A stretch of 64,000 nt of DNA from J027 sp034437655 (GCA_034437655.1 DAOTTU010000046.1:73930-137929), one strand, 5' to 3'; positions 17,773 through 26,237 are shown, numbered from the stretch's first letter. Notes: generated by a model not told the origin, from the sequence alone. Made by a program: numbers and translations.

Positions 17773-18090
17773 ATGACAGTTGACGACATTCTTGAGCAGG
17801 TGAAAGCCCTTTCGCCAGAAGAACGGGAAGAATTGGTGCGGCGGTTAGAGGAATTGCCCATAGAACACGAAGCGTTGTACGATGCGACTGGTTCTGAGAA
17901 ACCCGAGCATTGGGGCAAATCATTGGCAGAAATTATGGATGAAATTGGACCTATCGAATTGAAATATCCGGAAATAGAAGACCCCGTTGAATGGGTCAAA
18001 CGGTTGCGTGCTGATGAACGCAAAAGACGGCTCGGTGATCTAGATAATTGGGCCGAAAGTGACAATAGTGATCTGGAAGAGACAGAATGA
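17773..18090 (+). CDS. putative antitoxin of a PIN-domain toxin
   Basis: A 105-residue acidic, charged, mostly helical protein. Its first 30 residues (VDDILEQVKALSPEEREELVRRLEEL) resemble the start of addiction-module antitoxins such as DUF2281 and related families. The rest (EKPEHWGKSLAEIMDEIG, DPVEWVKRLRADERKRR) matches no family I recognise, and no AbrB, RHH or HTH DNA-binding domain is evident. GGAGG lies just before the ATG, and a TATACT -10 lies at 17733-17738. The next gene encodes a PIN protein and overlaps by 4 nt, the usual antitoxin-first arrangement. The antitoxin role is inferred from this context. Confidence 0.65.
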   Translation: MTVDDILEQVKALSPEEREELVRRLEELPIEHEALYDATGSEKPEHWGKSLAEIMDEIGPIELKYPEIEDPVEWVKRLRADERKRRLGDLDNWAESDNSDLEETE

Positions 18091-18470
18091 CACCAGGTAT
18101 TGTGGATACAACGGTCATCTTGCACTATTTTCGTAATTACCAGCCGGCTCGTAACTGGGTAGATGCAAATTCACAAGCCCTTTCAGTAACCACAATCACC
18201 TGGTTGGAAGTGATGATGGGGGCTAGCAATAAGGCGAATCAAGCTGAATCGCGCCGAATTTTGAGCAAGTTTCAGCTCATCTACCTCACAGCCTCGGATC
18301 AACAATGGGCAATGCAACGCCTTGACGAATTTCAATTTAGCCATCACATTGGCATGAACGATTGTCTTATCGCTGCGGTTGCCCATCGTCGCCAGTTGTC
18401 CCTCTACACCCATAATCTTAAAGACATGCAGCCGATGATCAGTGAATTGGCTGTCAAACCTTACCCCTAA
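18087..18470 (+). CDS. PIN-domain ribonuclease toxin (VapC-like)
   Basis: A 127-residue PIN-domain protein. The acidic Mg-binding set is visible: D in GIVDTTVILHY, E in ITWLEVMMGA, D in IGMNDCLIAA and a final THNLKDM segment, where Asn replaces the usual Asp of the THN-x-DF motif as in many VapCs. VapC toxins cut tRNA or rRNA to stop translation. The start overlaps the putative antitoxin (ATGA). Its end overlaps the ABC-F gene by 4 nt in convergent orientation. The location directly after a tRNA gene fits acquisition by horizontal transfer, though base composition does not obviously differ. Confidence 0.82.
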   Translation: MTPGIVDTTVILHYFRNYQPARNWVDANSQALSVTTITWLEVMMGASNKANQAESRRILSKFQLIYLTASDQQWAMQRLDEFQFSHHIGMNDCLIAAVAHRRQLSLYTHNLKDMQPMISELAVKPYP

Positions 18471-20125
18471 GCATTGATGTGCCGCTTTGCCTTCCCTGCA
18501 ACATAATCTGTGTATCCACCGGGATAGTAACTGAGTTCACCATCTTCTAATTCGACAATCTGATCTACGACGTTATCCAGAAAATAGCGGTCATGTGAAA
18601 TGATCAGCACTGCGCCTTCAAAGTGTTCAAGCTGTTCTTCCAACACTTCAACAGACTGAATGTCGAGGTTATTGGTCGGCTCGTCCAGCAGCAATAGATT
18701 CGGCTTTTGTAGCATGATAGTCGCTAGTTGCAAACGACTTCGTTCACCACCACTCATGCTATGGATGGGCTGACGAAGTTGCTCATATGCAAATGTGAAG
18801 CTAATCAGAAATGCGACGGCCTGATCTTCACTCATTGGTTTCAAGTCACGGATGAGCGCCAGTGGCGAACGGTCTAACCAGTCAGCAAGTGTCTGGTGTT
18901 CCTGCGCGTAGTAGCCAATATTGGTGCTGGGACCAATGTCAATGAAGCCATCCAGCGGTTGTAAGTCACCTGTAATCAATTTAAACAGCACCGATTTGCC
19001 CGCCCCATTCGGCCCCACCAGCCCAATGCGCTCACGATGACGGACAATAAAATCCAGGTCGAGGAACAAAACATCATCGTCGAACCCCATTGACACCTGC
19101 TTAAACTCGATGGCTTTTTTGCTGCCCCGGCTGCCGTTGAGTTTGAGGTCCATCAGCTTGCGGTCAGTGACTTTTTCAATAATCTCGCCGCGTTCTTCCA
19201 TACGGTCAAGCATTTTGCGACGGCTGCGGGCTTGCTTGATATGGCGTTCGTTCACTACCAGACTGGCCCACAGTTCGAAACGGGCAATGGCTGCCTCAAT
19301 TTTCGCAATTTCCTTTTGCTGGGCAACGTAAAGCTGTTGTTGGCGGAGCCGGCGCAACTCACGTTCGGTCTTGTAATACGAATAGTTCCCGGCATAGTGC
19401 GTGATTTGTCCATCTTCAAGCTCAGCAATCTCCGTAACCACATCATCCAGCAGATAGCGGTCATGTGAAACGATTACGACTGCGCCGTTATAGCTGTTCA
19501 GAAAGTGTTCTAAACGAGCCTTTGCTGCCACATCGAGATGATTATCGGGTTCGTCGAGCAATAGAATGCTGGGCTGTTCAGCGACAAGGCGCGTCAACGC
19601 TACCAACTTCTTCTGCCCCCCGCTGAGCGAGTCGGCGGGTAGACTAAAGTCCGCTTCTGTAAAGCCAAGATGCGCCAGTGTCCCCAGAACTGTACTCCGA
19701 TGACGATCACCGCCAAGCGCGTTATAGTGTTCAAGGGTGCGCTGCTGACGATTCAAGACTTTAGTAAGTCGTTCTTCGTCGTTATAGACGGCTGGGTCTG
19801 CGAGGAGTGTATCTATTTCGTCCAATTCTGCATTGACGTGGGCGAGGCGTGGTGGCGTTTGCATGGCAGCTTCTAACAAAGTTTGGCTCGGAGAAAGTAT
19901 GACGTCTTGGGGCAAATAGCCTACCGTGACATCGCGTGCCAGAGTGATGGTGCCAGCATCTGGCTCAATGAGGCCGTGGATAGTCTTCAATAAGGTTGAT
20001 TTCCCGGTGCCATTCGCCCCAATAAGGCCAATACGTGCGCCATTCTGTACAGCAAAGCTCAGGTCGTTGAAGATGACGCGGGTGGCGTAAGAGACTTTTA
20101 GATGATCAATGCGTAGCAGGTGCAT
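18467..20125 (-). CDS. ABC-F family ATPase
   Basis: A 552-residue soluble protein with two ABC ATPase domains and no membrane segments. Domain 1: GANGTGKST, LSGGQKKLVALTRL, DEPDNHLD. Domain 2: GPNGAGKSV, MSGGERSRLQLATI, DEPTNNLD. Between them is a charged linker with ARSRRKMLDRMEER, the P-site tRNA interaction motif region. ABC-F proteins bind the ribosomal E site and act as translation factors or protect ribosomes from antibiotics. The ATG at 20125 follows GGAGGTAACT; an in-frame upstream ORF extends into the leader but lacks homology. The leader holds an intrinsic terminator and a short ORF, suggesting attenuation control. DEPDNHLD (Asp for the usual Thr) is a mild deviation. Confidence 0.92.
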   Translation of the reverse strand: MHLLRIDHLKVSYATRVIFNDLSFAVQNGARIGLIGANGTGKSTLLKTIHGLIEPDAGTITLARDVTVGYLPQDVILSPSQTLLEAAMQTPPRLAHVNAELDEIDTLLADPAVYNDEERLTKVLNRQQRTLEHYNALGGDRHRSTVLGTLAHLGFTEADFSLPADSLSGGQKKLVALTRLVAEQPSILLLDEPDNHLDVAAKARLEHFLNSYNGAVVIVSHDRYLLDDVVTEIAELEDGQITHYAGNYSYYKTERELRRLRQQQLYVAQQKEIAKIEAAIARFELWASLVVNERHIKQARSRRKMLDRMEERGEIIEKVTDRKLMDLKLNGSRGSKKAIEFKQVSMGFDDDVLFLDLDFIVRHRERIGLVGPNGAGKSVLFKLITGDLQPLDGFIDIGPSTNIGYYAQEHQTLADWLDRSPLALIRDLKPMSEDQAVAFLISFTFAYEQLRQPIHSMSGGERSRLQLATIMLQKPNLLLLDEPTNNLDIQSVEVLEEQLEHFEGAVLIISHDRYFLDNVVDQIVELEDGELSYYPGGYTDYVAGKAKRHINA

Positions 20126-20160
20126 AGTTACCTCCATAGAACAGGTGTGATGGATACAGG

Positions 20161-20196
20161 AAAAACAAAAACGGCTCCGGGGTGCGCCCAGAGCCG
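20161..20196 (-). terminator. leader attenuator terminator of the ABC-F gene
   Basis: On the minus strand CGGCTC...GAGCCG (20172-20196) with inner GGG/CCC pairs is followed by TTTTTGTTTTT (20161-20171). It lies only 36 nt before the ABC-F start and no other minus-strand gene ends here, so it is best read as a conditional terminator in the leader. Confidence 0.75.
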
Positions 20197-20228
20197 TGAT
20201 ACAATCAAAATTAGCAAAATGTGTTACA

Positions 20229-20318
20229 TTATGACGAGGCGCAGTTCTCCAATGTAGGCTGCGCATTGCCACTCTGGCAGCTAAATGAGAGGGTGACTGT
20301 GTCCGTCATATAAATCAT
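20229..20318 (-). CDS. putative 29-residue leader peptide of the ABC-F gene
   Basis: On the minus strand an ATG at 20318 opens a 29-codon frame beginning MIYMTDTV and ending LENCASS before TAA at 20229. It sits between a TACAAT -10 (20325-20330) and the attenuator hairpin. The segment CCAGAG inside it can pair with CTCTGG in the 5' arm of the terminator, which would block the hairpin. A 3-codon ORF (ATG ATA GCA TGA) overlaps its start. Whether it is translated is unproven; Ser/Cys/Thr-rich composition gives no clue to an inducer. Confidence 0.35.
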   Translation of the reverse strand: MIYMTDTVTLSFSCQSGNAQPTLENCASS

Positions 20319-20381
20319 GCTATCATTGTAGCAGTAATTCGCTCTATGGCATAGTCATGGGCAACTGTTTTGGAGCAAAGC

Positions 20382-20741
20382 ATGGCAACCTTTGAATACC
20401 CCATTGCGTTTTATTACACTCGCGACCTTGCGACTACAGCAGATTTCTACGAAACTAAACTCGGCTTAACACTACACCGTGACCAGGGTGACTGCCGCAT
20501 TTATAGAATCAACCCCGGTGCCTATATTGGTTTCTGCGAACGTGAGACAGTCGAACCAACGGGTAATATCATCTGCTTGATAACTGACAATGTTGATGCC
20601 TGGTATGAAAAGCTGACCCTGCTGGGCGTCGCGTTTGAAAAACAACCGGCCATCAACCCCAGGTACAACATTTATCATTGCTTCTTGCGCGACCCCAACG
20701 GCTACCTGCTTGAGATTCAAACATTTCTGGACGATGCCTGA
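20382..20741 (+). CDS. VOC / glyoxalase-fold protein
   Basis: A 119-residue protein with a paired beta-alpha-beta-beta-beta VOC fold: FYYTRDLATTADFYETKLGLTLH at the start and NPRYNIYHCFLRDPNGYLLEIQTF at the end. The GYLLEIQ strand carries the Glu that often binds metal. VOC proteins include glyoxalases, dioxygenases and drug-binding proteins, and the substrate cannot be read from the sequence. The ATG at 20382 is preceded by GGAG at 7 nt. The stop overlaps the Yip1-like gene start (ATGCCTGA), so they are coupled. Confidence 0.82.
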   Translation: MATFEYPIAFYYTRDLATTADFYETKLGLTLHRDQGDCRIYRINPGAYIGFCERETVEPTGNIICLITDNVDAWYEKLTLLGVAFEKQPAINPRYNIYHCFLRDPNGYLLEIQTFLDDA

Positions 20742-21480
20742 CTTTTCGCGCTTTGATGCCGATGACCCGCTCAACTGGGATGCTGACGCTGCCAGTGAGG
20801 AGGTTGTTGACTGGCCAGAACTTGAAGCCGCACTCGGCCCACAAGCACCACTTCCCCAATATAACTGGTGGCAGGCCTGGCACCTGGTCCTGAGCAGACC
20901 TTTTCCCCAAACATTCGACACACTGCTACAAGATCCCAGCGCGGGGTTAGGCCGTGCTAATTCGTGGTTGGCGCTGGCGGGTGCAATCAGTAGTGTAGCA
21001 CCAATCTTTCTTGTCGCAGTCCTGCGGAACACAGATACCTCGGGCCTTTTTGCAGCGGGGATTAGCGCGGCATGTATCGCCCCTTTCGGTGTTATCGGTT
21101 ACATGGTTGTGGTGCTGCTTGGCATGGCGGCTGTACATATCAGTGCTAGAGCGCTGGGTGGGGATGAAACTTTTGACAAAGCAGCCTATGCGCTGTCATT
21201 GTCAATTGCGCCACTGACAGTCGTGGTCAGTATATTGAGTGTAGTGCTAGGGGCGATTATGTCGGCCACCGTTGCACTGGCCGTGTTCCTCTCAGCAGTA
21301 GCGGTTATAGCAGCGAGTGTGTATCAAATCGTACTGGCGGCGATGGCTGTTCAGAGGGTGTACCGCATTGGGTGGGGCGAAAGCACGATAGCCGCGTTAG
21401 CACCATTGCTATTGTTGTATGCGTGCGGGTGTTCGTGCTTGTCGCTTGTATTGGCCTCGGGCAATACGTCTATTCTCTAG
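20734..21480 (+). CDS. Yip1-family membrane protein
   Basis: A 248-residue protein with an acidic soluble N-terminus (DFSRFDADDPLNWDADAA), then a Trp-rich WWQAWHLVLSRPFPQTF segment typical of bacterial Yip1 domain proteins. Five membrane helices follow from about residue 70. The segment ARALGGDETFDKAAYALSLSIAP before helix 3 is the most recognisable Yip1 landmark. Function unknown; such proteins may support membrane trafficking or transporters. The ATG at 20734 overlaps the VOC stop, which fits better than the longer frame starting at 20635. Confidence 0.8.
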   Translation: MPDFSRFDADDPLNWDADAASEEVVDWPELEAALGPQAPLPQYNWWQAWHLVLSRPFPQTFDTLLQDPSAGLGRANSWLALAGAISSVAPIFLVAVLRNTDTSGLFAAGISAACIAPFGVIGYMVVVLLGMAAVHISARALGGDETFDKAAYALSLSIAPLTVVVSILSVVLGAIMSATVALAVFLSAVAVIAASVYQIVLAAMAVQRVYRIGWGESTIAALAPLLLLYACGCSCLSLVLASGNTSIL

Positions 21481-21558
21481 TGCTGTGTCTGGCAAGTCAT
21501 CCAGAACGAGCGATGAAACAGGCGCGAATTTTGCGCAAAGCCATTCTATGGCGGCGTG

Positions 21559-21858
21559 CTAATTCACTAACCGCTGTTCGACGTCTATCGGCTTAATACC
21601 ATCAACCGAGATGAGCTTCTCTCGCGTGTTTTCCCCGGCAACAATCTCTATCTGCTCGGGGTTAACTTCTAGTTTTTCAGCAAGGAACTCAACAAGCTGG
21701 CGGTCAGCCGCACCGTCGGTATGATTCTCCGTGAGCCGAATTTTCAGTGTGCCGTCTTCTTGCACACCCGCAATTTCAACGTTGCTGGCACGGGTAACCA
21801 CTTTCACCGTAAAAGCAGCACCACTATGTGCTTCTGTGATTTCAAACTTTCGTGTCAT
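21559..21858 (-). CDS. DUF167 / YggU family protein
   Basis: A 99-residue protein of the DUF167 family, with VKVVTRASNVEIAGVQEDGTLKIRLTENHTDGAADRQLVEFLAEKL matching the family core except that the usual RVxPGAS motif is reduced to VTRAS. Function is unknown. It lies last in a minus-strand run with yggT, yggS and pgeF, an order widespread in bacteria near cell-division genes. It is convergent with the Yip1-like gene. Longer than average at the C-terminus (IVAGENTREKLISVDG), which is the normal closing motif. Confidence 0.85.
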   Translation of the reverse strand: MTRKFEITEAHSGAAFTVKVVTRASNVEIAGVQEDGTLKIRLTENHTDGAADRQLVEFLAEKLEVNPEQIEIVAGENTREKLISVDGIKPIDVEQRLVN

Positions 21859-21936
21859 GGTTCAGGATTCCTCTCAGTTTATTTAGCTAAGGGCCGATGT
21901 CTCAACGCTTGTGCAGTTCAATTTCAACGATATGAA

Positions 21937-22197
21937 CTATAACCCGGCGGAAATAAACGCCTGAGCAATGATATTACCGATAATCTGAATGCCAATCATC
22001 GCAATAATTGGGCTGAAGTCGAGCCCGGCCATCGCCCCACCCATCATGTTACGCAGTGGCGCAAGGACTGGCTCGGTTAACTGATACATCGTGCGTGCAA
22101 GTGGGCTGTAGGGGTCTACCTGTACCCAACTCATTAACACGCGCCCCAGAATGATAAACGAATACAACTGTGTGATAATGAGGATTAGTTCACCCAT
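21937..22197 (-). CDS. YggT family membrane protein
   Basis: An 86-residue protein with two membrane helices flanking the YggT signature: ILGRVLMSWVQVDPYSPLARTMYQLTEPVLAPLRNMM. Its length fits a single YggT repeat. The family is linked to osmotic tolerance and, in cyanobacteria and plastids, to nucleoid or division-site organisation; the biochemical role is unknown. It lies 79 nt after yggS in the same direction, and it is probably cotranscribed with it. Confidence 0.9.
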   Translation of the reverse strand: MGELILIITQLYSFIILGRVLMSWVQVDPYSPLARTMYQLTEPVLAPLRNMMGGAMAGLDFSPIIAMIGIQIIGNIIAQAFISAGL

Positions 22198-22276
22198 TGA
22201 TTTCTGTTTCTCCTGATACTAGCATTATCTACAAATTTCCTGTCGATAACCCAATTTGTGACGGAATATCCGGCGC

Positions 22277-23017
22277 TTATTGACGTTCACCAAAGATAGC
22301 ACGTCCGACCCGAACCATCGTCGCCCCTTCTTCAACGGCAACAACGAAGTCGTTGGTCATACCCATACTAAGTTCACACCAGGGCACCGCCTCAAAGTCA
22401 TTACGCAATGCATTCAGCAGACGTCGCAACGATGCAAAAAATGGGCGCACCGTTTCAGCATCTTCGACATATGGAGCCATGGTCATCAACCCAACCAGGC
22501 GGAGATGCGTATAGGTCGTGGCGTTTTCCACAAATGCCCATAATTGTTCCCGTTGAACACTATTGTTTTCCCAGTTTGCCACGTCAAACCCATATTTGCT
22601 ATCTTCACCAGAGACATTCACCTGCAATAAGATGTCAAGCTGGCGTCCGAATTCGGCTGCAAAGCCATTAAGTCGCCGCAGCAACTTATCACTGTCTATG
22701 GAATGTACCACGTCAAAATGTTGTGCCACGTCCCGCGCTTTCCGGCTTTGAACATGGCCAATCATGTGCCATTGCATTGTAGAGGTATCGTGGCCAAGCT
22801 GCGGTTGCTTTTCAACAGCCTCTTCGACGCGGTTTTCCCCCAAAAACCTTACACCAGCATCGAGCGCAGTCCGTATTTCATCAACAGTGCGCTTCTTGGA
22901 AACTGCGATCAGCTTTACATCTTCCGGCTGACGGCCAATACGCACACAGGCAGCCGCTATTTGCTGCTGAATGGCGCTAATGTTCGCCCGGATGTTGCTT
23001 GCGCTCAGTTGTTCCAT
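22277..23017 (-). CDS. PLP homeostasis protein, YggS/PROSC family
   Basis: A 246-residue TIM-barrel protein binding pyridoxal 5'-phosphate. The PLP lysine lies in LIAVSKKR (about residue 41). Other family marks are GVRFLGENRVEEAVEKQ, MQWHMIGHVQSRKARD, VHSIDS, LLQVNVSGEDSKYG, LRLVGLMTMAP and the phosphate loop SMGMTNDFVVAVEEGATMVRVGRAIFG. It buffers the free PLP pool and affects amino-acid and vitamin B6 balance rather than catalysing a known reaction. It lies 18 nt after pgeF. YggS is the E. coli name. Confidence 0.93.
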   Translation of the reverse strand: MEQLSASNIRANISAIQQQIAAACVRIGRQPEDVKLIAVSKKRTVDEIRTALDAGVRFLGENRVEEAVEKQPQLGHDTSTMQWHMIGHVQSRKARDVAQHFDVVHSIDSDKLLRRLNGFAAEFGRQLDILLQVNVSGEDSKYGFDVANWENNSVQREQLWAFVENATTYTHLRLVGLMTMAPYVEDAETVRPFFASLRRLLNALRNDFEAVPWCELSMGMTNDFVVAVEEGATMVRVGRAIFGERQ

Positions 23018-23035
23018 AAGGTTACCGTATCAATA

Positions 23036-23830
23036 TTATAGTTCGTTGAGTGCCATCACTGCGCCGAAACGGCCAGTTTTACCTTTTTCAGCCCGATGTG
23101 AGTAGAAGTCGTCGGTACGCTGTGCTGTACAGATGCCTGCAACCTCAATGTGCTGTACACCAACAGACTCCAGCAGGCGTCGATTGGCCGCCCACAGGTT
23201 CAGGTATGCGCTACCATCAGCCGCACGTGCGATCAGGCCCTCCGTACTACCAAAGCGTGACTGTACCGCCGCCACCACTTCTTCACCGACCTGATAATGC
23301 TCCGGGCCGATGCTGGGGCCAATGGCCGCCTGAATATCTGCTGCAACGGAGCCAAACGCGGTTTGCATGGCGGCAACGACGGCGCACACAACCCCCGCGA
23401 CAGTTCCACGCCACCCTGCATGGGCAAGGCCGAGGGCATGTTGCACCGGGTCATAAAATAGCACTGGCACACAATCTGCATAGCGCATCGCCAGGCCGAT
23501 GTCAGTGCGTTGTGTCACCATACCATCAGCACGCGCTAGCCATTTGCGTTGAGGTTGCGGCCCATTGACGAAAACTGTGTCTGCGCCATGCACTTGCCAG
23601 ACTGTACACACCTGACGTGGATGCAACCCCAATGTGTGATAGATACGGCGCGAATTTTCTAGCACATTGGCTTGTGAATCACCAAGCATTCCACCGACAT
23701 TGAGTGTGTCAAATGGGCCCTTGCTTACCCCGCCATGCCGCGTGAAAACACCATGTCGTAAGGGGGCATGATGCCAGCAATCAAATTGGTAATAAATAGG
23801 GTGGTGCGGCTCACTGACGACGCGTTGCAT
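23036..23830 (-). CDS. pgeF: peptidoglycan editing factor / purine phosphorylase family (PgeF, YfiH)
   Basis: A 264-residue protein of the YfiH/LACC1 family. The metal-site motifs are present: HGVFTRHGGVS near the start, MRYADCVPVLFYDP with the conserved Cys, and LGLAHAGWRGTVAGVV with the conserved His. The end (DDFYSHRAEKGKTGRFGAVM) is also typical. E. coli YfiH removes wrongly joined L-Ser muropeptide precursors, and related proteins cleave adenosine and other purine nucleosides. It is the first gene of the cluster with yggS, yggT and yggU and is divergent from greA across a 286-nt gap. Confidence 0.9.
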   Translation of the reverse strand: MQRVVSEPHHPIYYQFDCWHHAPLRHGVFTRHGGVSKGPFDTLNVGGMLGDSQANVLENSRRIYHTLGLHPRQVCTVWQVHGADTVFVNGPQPQRKWLARADGMVTQRTDIGLAMRYADCVPVLFYDPVQHALGLAHAGWRGTVAGVVCAVVAAMQTAFGSVAADIQAAIGPSIGPEHYQVGEEVVAAVQSRFGSTEGLIARAADGSAYLNLWAANRRLLESVGVQHIEVAGICTAQRTDDFYSHRAEKGKTGRFGAVMALNEL

Positions 23831-23928
23831 ACCCTCGCCTCAACTCTGTGTCTGCTTTCATTTTCTGGCATTATAGCATAAGGGTTCGATGGTAAATCTA
23901 ACCTTCATAAAAAATTCGCAAGCAACCG

Positions 23929-23958
23929 TTGAAATCCATTAATTTCGTATGATAGAAT
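23929..23958 (+). promoter_or_regulatory. sigma-70-type promoter upstream of greA
   Basis: TTGAAA (23929-23934) and TAGAAT (23953-23958) are 18 nt apart, each one base from consensus. The roughly 150-nt leader to greA shows no riboswitch I recognise. The remainder of the 23831-24116 gap is AT-rich and otherwise empty. Confidence 0.55.
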
Positions 23959-24116
23959 GCGGCATTCTTTCCTGGATTCTTATAAATTTCAGACTTCTTC
24001 AACTTACAATACATCCAAAACGAGCGGTTTAGATACACAGTGCCAACACCACTACACGCTTCGCTGATACGCACTTGAGGTGCATCTAACGCTAAGTGAA
24101 ATAAGGACGAGAAGCC

Positions 24117-24590
24117 ATGACAGACACCGTACATTATCTTACAGCAGAAGGGTATGCTGAACTAGAGCGCAAGCTCGAATACCTACGCAATGAGCGGCGA
24201 CAAGAAATCGCTGAGCGCCTGCGGGTGGTGATGTCCGAGGGTGGTGAACTCAGTGAAAACGCCGAATACGAGGACGCTAAAAACGATCAGGCCTTTGTTG
24301 AAGGTGAAATTCAGCGACTGGAGCAAATCCTCGGCAGCGCCGAAATCATTGAAGACGATGCGCCAAAAGATAGCGTTAGCCTGGGTAATCGTGTCACCTT
24401 GCGCGAAAAAGGCGTGGAAGAAACCGAGGTTTATCACCTGGTTGGCCCGGCAGAGGCCAATCCAAAAACGGGCAAAATTTCATACAAAAGCCCACTGGGG
24501 CAGTCTTTGTTGGGCCAACAAGTTGGCGACCGTGTGGTCGTAAAAGCGCCTGATGGAGATATTGTGTTTGAAGTGCTGGGGATCGAGTAG
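24117..24590 (+). CDS. greA: transcription elongation factor GreA
   Basis: A 157-residue protein of normal length. The N-terminal coiled coil carries the acidic tip residues needed to stimulate RNA polymerase cleavage (SEGGELSENAEYEDAKNDQAFVEGEI), and the C-terminal FKBP-like domain ends in GQSLLGQQVGDRVVVKAPDG. It rescues backtracked RNA polymerase by promoting cleavage of the RNA 3' end. AGGACGAG lies before the ATG. lysS follows 120 nt downstream, beyond a terminator-like hairpin; the greA-lysS order is common in bacteria. Confidence 0.96.
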   Translation: MTDTVHYLTAEGYAELERKLEYLRNERRQEIAERLRVVMSEGGELSENAEYEDAKNDQAFVEGEIQRLEQILGSAEIIEDDAPKDSVSLGNRVTLREKGVEETEVYHLVGPAEANPKTGKISYKSPLGQSLLGQQVGDRVVVKAPDGDIVFEVLGIE

Positions 24591-24622
24591 CATCGACTAC
24601 TCTCTGTTGGACCATCGTCGCG

Positions 24623-24658
24623 CCCGTGTCTGGCACTTCCCATACACGGGTCTTTTTT
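24623..24658 (+). terminator. intrinsic terminator between greA and lysS
   Basis: CCCGTGT (24623-24629) pairs with ACACGGG (24644-24650), followed by TCTTTTTTTG. It should end or reduce transcription into lysS, so lysS may be served by readthrough or by its own promoter. Confidence 0.75.
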
Positions 24659-24710
24659 TGCTATCGTTGCTTTCGTGAGCAAAGCTGAGAATCAGAAGAA
24701 AGGGATTGGA

Positions 24711-26237
24711 ATGAGCTGGCAACCGACCAATACAGTTGAAGAAGACCGCCTGGAAAAGCTACGTCGCCTTGAAACCGCAGGTGTTAACCCCTACCCACCT
24801 CGGGTCGAGCGCACCCATACTGCGGCCGAAGCCATCGTTGCCTATGAAGACGCTGAAAAAGCGAACCCGGACACCCCCGACGACATCAGTGTGACGGTTT
24901 GTGGGCGTGTTGTGCGACAGAATGTGAAGGGCAAGATTTATTTCGGGCACATCGAAGACGGTAGCGGGCGCGTGCAGCTTATGATCCGCATTAACGTGAT
25001 TGGTGAGGAAAAGTTTGCGCTCATCAAGCAAAACCTCGATATGGGCGATTTTGTACAGGCTAGCGGTACTATGTTGCGTACCAGAATGGGTGAGGTATCG
25101 GTAAATGTTGAGGCGCTCGAGATTCTTTCGAAGTCGTTGAAGCCGCTCCCGGTGATTAAGGAACGTGAACTAGAAGACGGCACGATTGAACGCTATGGTG
25201 AGTTCAGCGACGTCGAAGAACGCTACCGCCAACGTTATGCTGACCTCGCTGTGAACCCTGATGTGAAAGAAGTCTTCCGTACCAGGGCGCGGATTATCCG
25301 TGAAATGCGTCATTTTCTGGATGAACGTGACTTTTTGGAAGTTGAGACGCCAATTTTGCAGCCACTTTATGGTGGTGCAGCGGCGCGTCCCTTCACCACC
25401 CACCATAACCAACTGCACCAGGAACTATATCTGCGCATCAGCTTTGAACTGTACTTGAAACGGCTGTTGGTTGGCGGCTTAGATCGGGTTTACGAAATTG
25501 GGCGCGACTTCCGTAATGAGGGTGTGAGCCACAAGCATAACCCAGAATTCACACAGATGGAACTATACCAGGCTTACACCGACTACTATGGCATGATGGA
25601 CATTGCCGAAGCGATGGTGAAGCACATCGCGCAAACCGTACTCGGTACTACAACCCTAACCTATAAAGAATATAGCATCGACCTCGGGCAGTCCTGGCGA
25701 CGGGTTACCATGCGCGACTTGATTCAGGAACGGCTTGGCATTGATTATGATGCTCATCCTACTGCCGAAGCGCTTGAAGCCGCTATTCGTGATGCTGGCA
25801 TCCCCGTGCAACCTAATATGAATCGCGGCAAGCTCATTGAGCATCTGCTGGAACAAATTGAACCTGAGTTGATTCAGCCGACGTTTGTCATGGACTATCC
25901 CATCCAGATTTCGCCACTGGCTAAGAAGAAGGCTGGTTCTGAGGATCATGTCGAGCGCTTCGAACTCTACATGGGTGGGATTGAGCTTGGGAATGCCTTT
26001 ACAGAATTGAATGATCCGCTTGATCAGGAACAACGTTTCATTGAACTTAGCCGCTTGTATGCGGATGACGACGATGACGCCAACCCCATTGACGAGGACT
26101 ATCTCAATGCGATGCGCTATGGCATGCCGCCCTGCGGTGGACTGGGGATTGGGGTAGACCGTCTGGTGATGATGTTTACTAACCGGCCCAACATCCGTGA
26201 AGTATTACTCTTTCCACATTTGCGCAGTCGGGATTAA
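24711..26237 (+). CDS. lysS: lysyl-tRNA synthetase, class II
   Basis: A 508-residue class II LysRS. The OB-fold anticodon-binding domain fills residues about 50-165 (VCGRVVRQNVKGKIYFGHIEDGSGRVQLM). Class II motifs follow: motif 1 region FLEVETPILQPLYGGAAARPF, motif 2 FRNEGVSHKHNPEFTQMELYQAY and motif 3 PPCGGLGIGVDRLVMMF. It charges tRNA-Lys in the cytoplasm. The ATG at 24711 is chosen because the homologous region starts shortly after it and AAGGG lies upstream; a GTG at 24675 would add 12 residues. Confidence 0.96.
   Translation: MSWQPTNTVEEDRLEKLRRLETAGVNPYPPRVERTHTAAEAIVAYEDAEKANPDTPDDISVTVCGRVVRQNVKGKIYFGHIEDGSGRVQLMIRINVIGEEKFALIKQNLDMGDFVQASGTMLRTRMGEVSVNVEALEILSKSLKPLPVIKERELEDGTIERYGEFSDVEERYRQRYADLAVNPDVKEVFRTRARIIREMRHFLDERDFLEVETPILQPLYGGAAARPFTTHHNQLHQELYLRISFELYLKRLLVGGLDRVYEIGRDFRNEGVSHKHNPEFTQMELYQAYTDYYGMMDIAEAMVKHIAQTVLGTTTLTYKEYSIDLGQSWRRVTMRDLIQERLGIDYDAHPTAEALEAAIRDAGIPVQPNMNRGKLIEHLLEQIEPELIQPTFVMDYPIQISPLAKKKAGSEDHVERFELYMGGIELGNAFTELNDPLDQEQRFIELSRLYADDDDDANPIDEDYLNAMRYGMPPCGGLGIGVDRLVMMFTNRPNIREVLLFPHLRSRD

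Noticed and set aside
24591..24710. A possible T-box upstream of lysS
   Set aside because: Only a plain terminator hairpin is seen and the gap is too short for a T-box.
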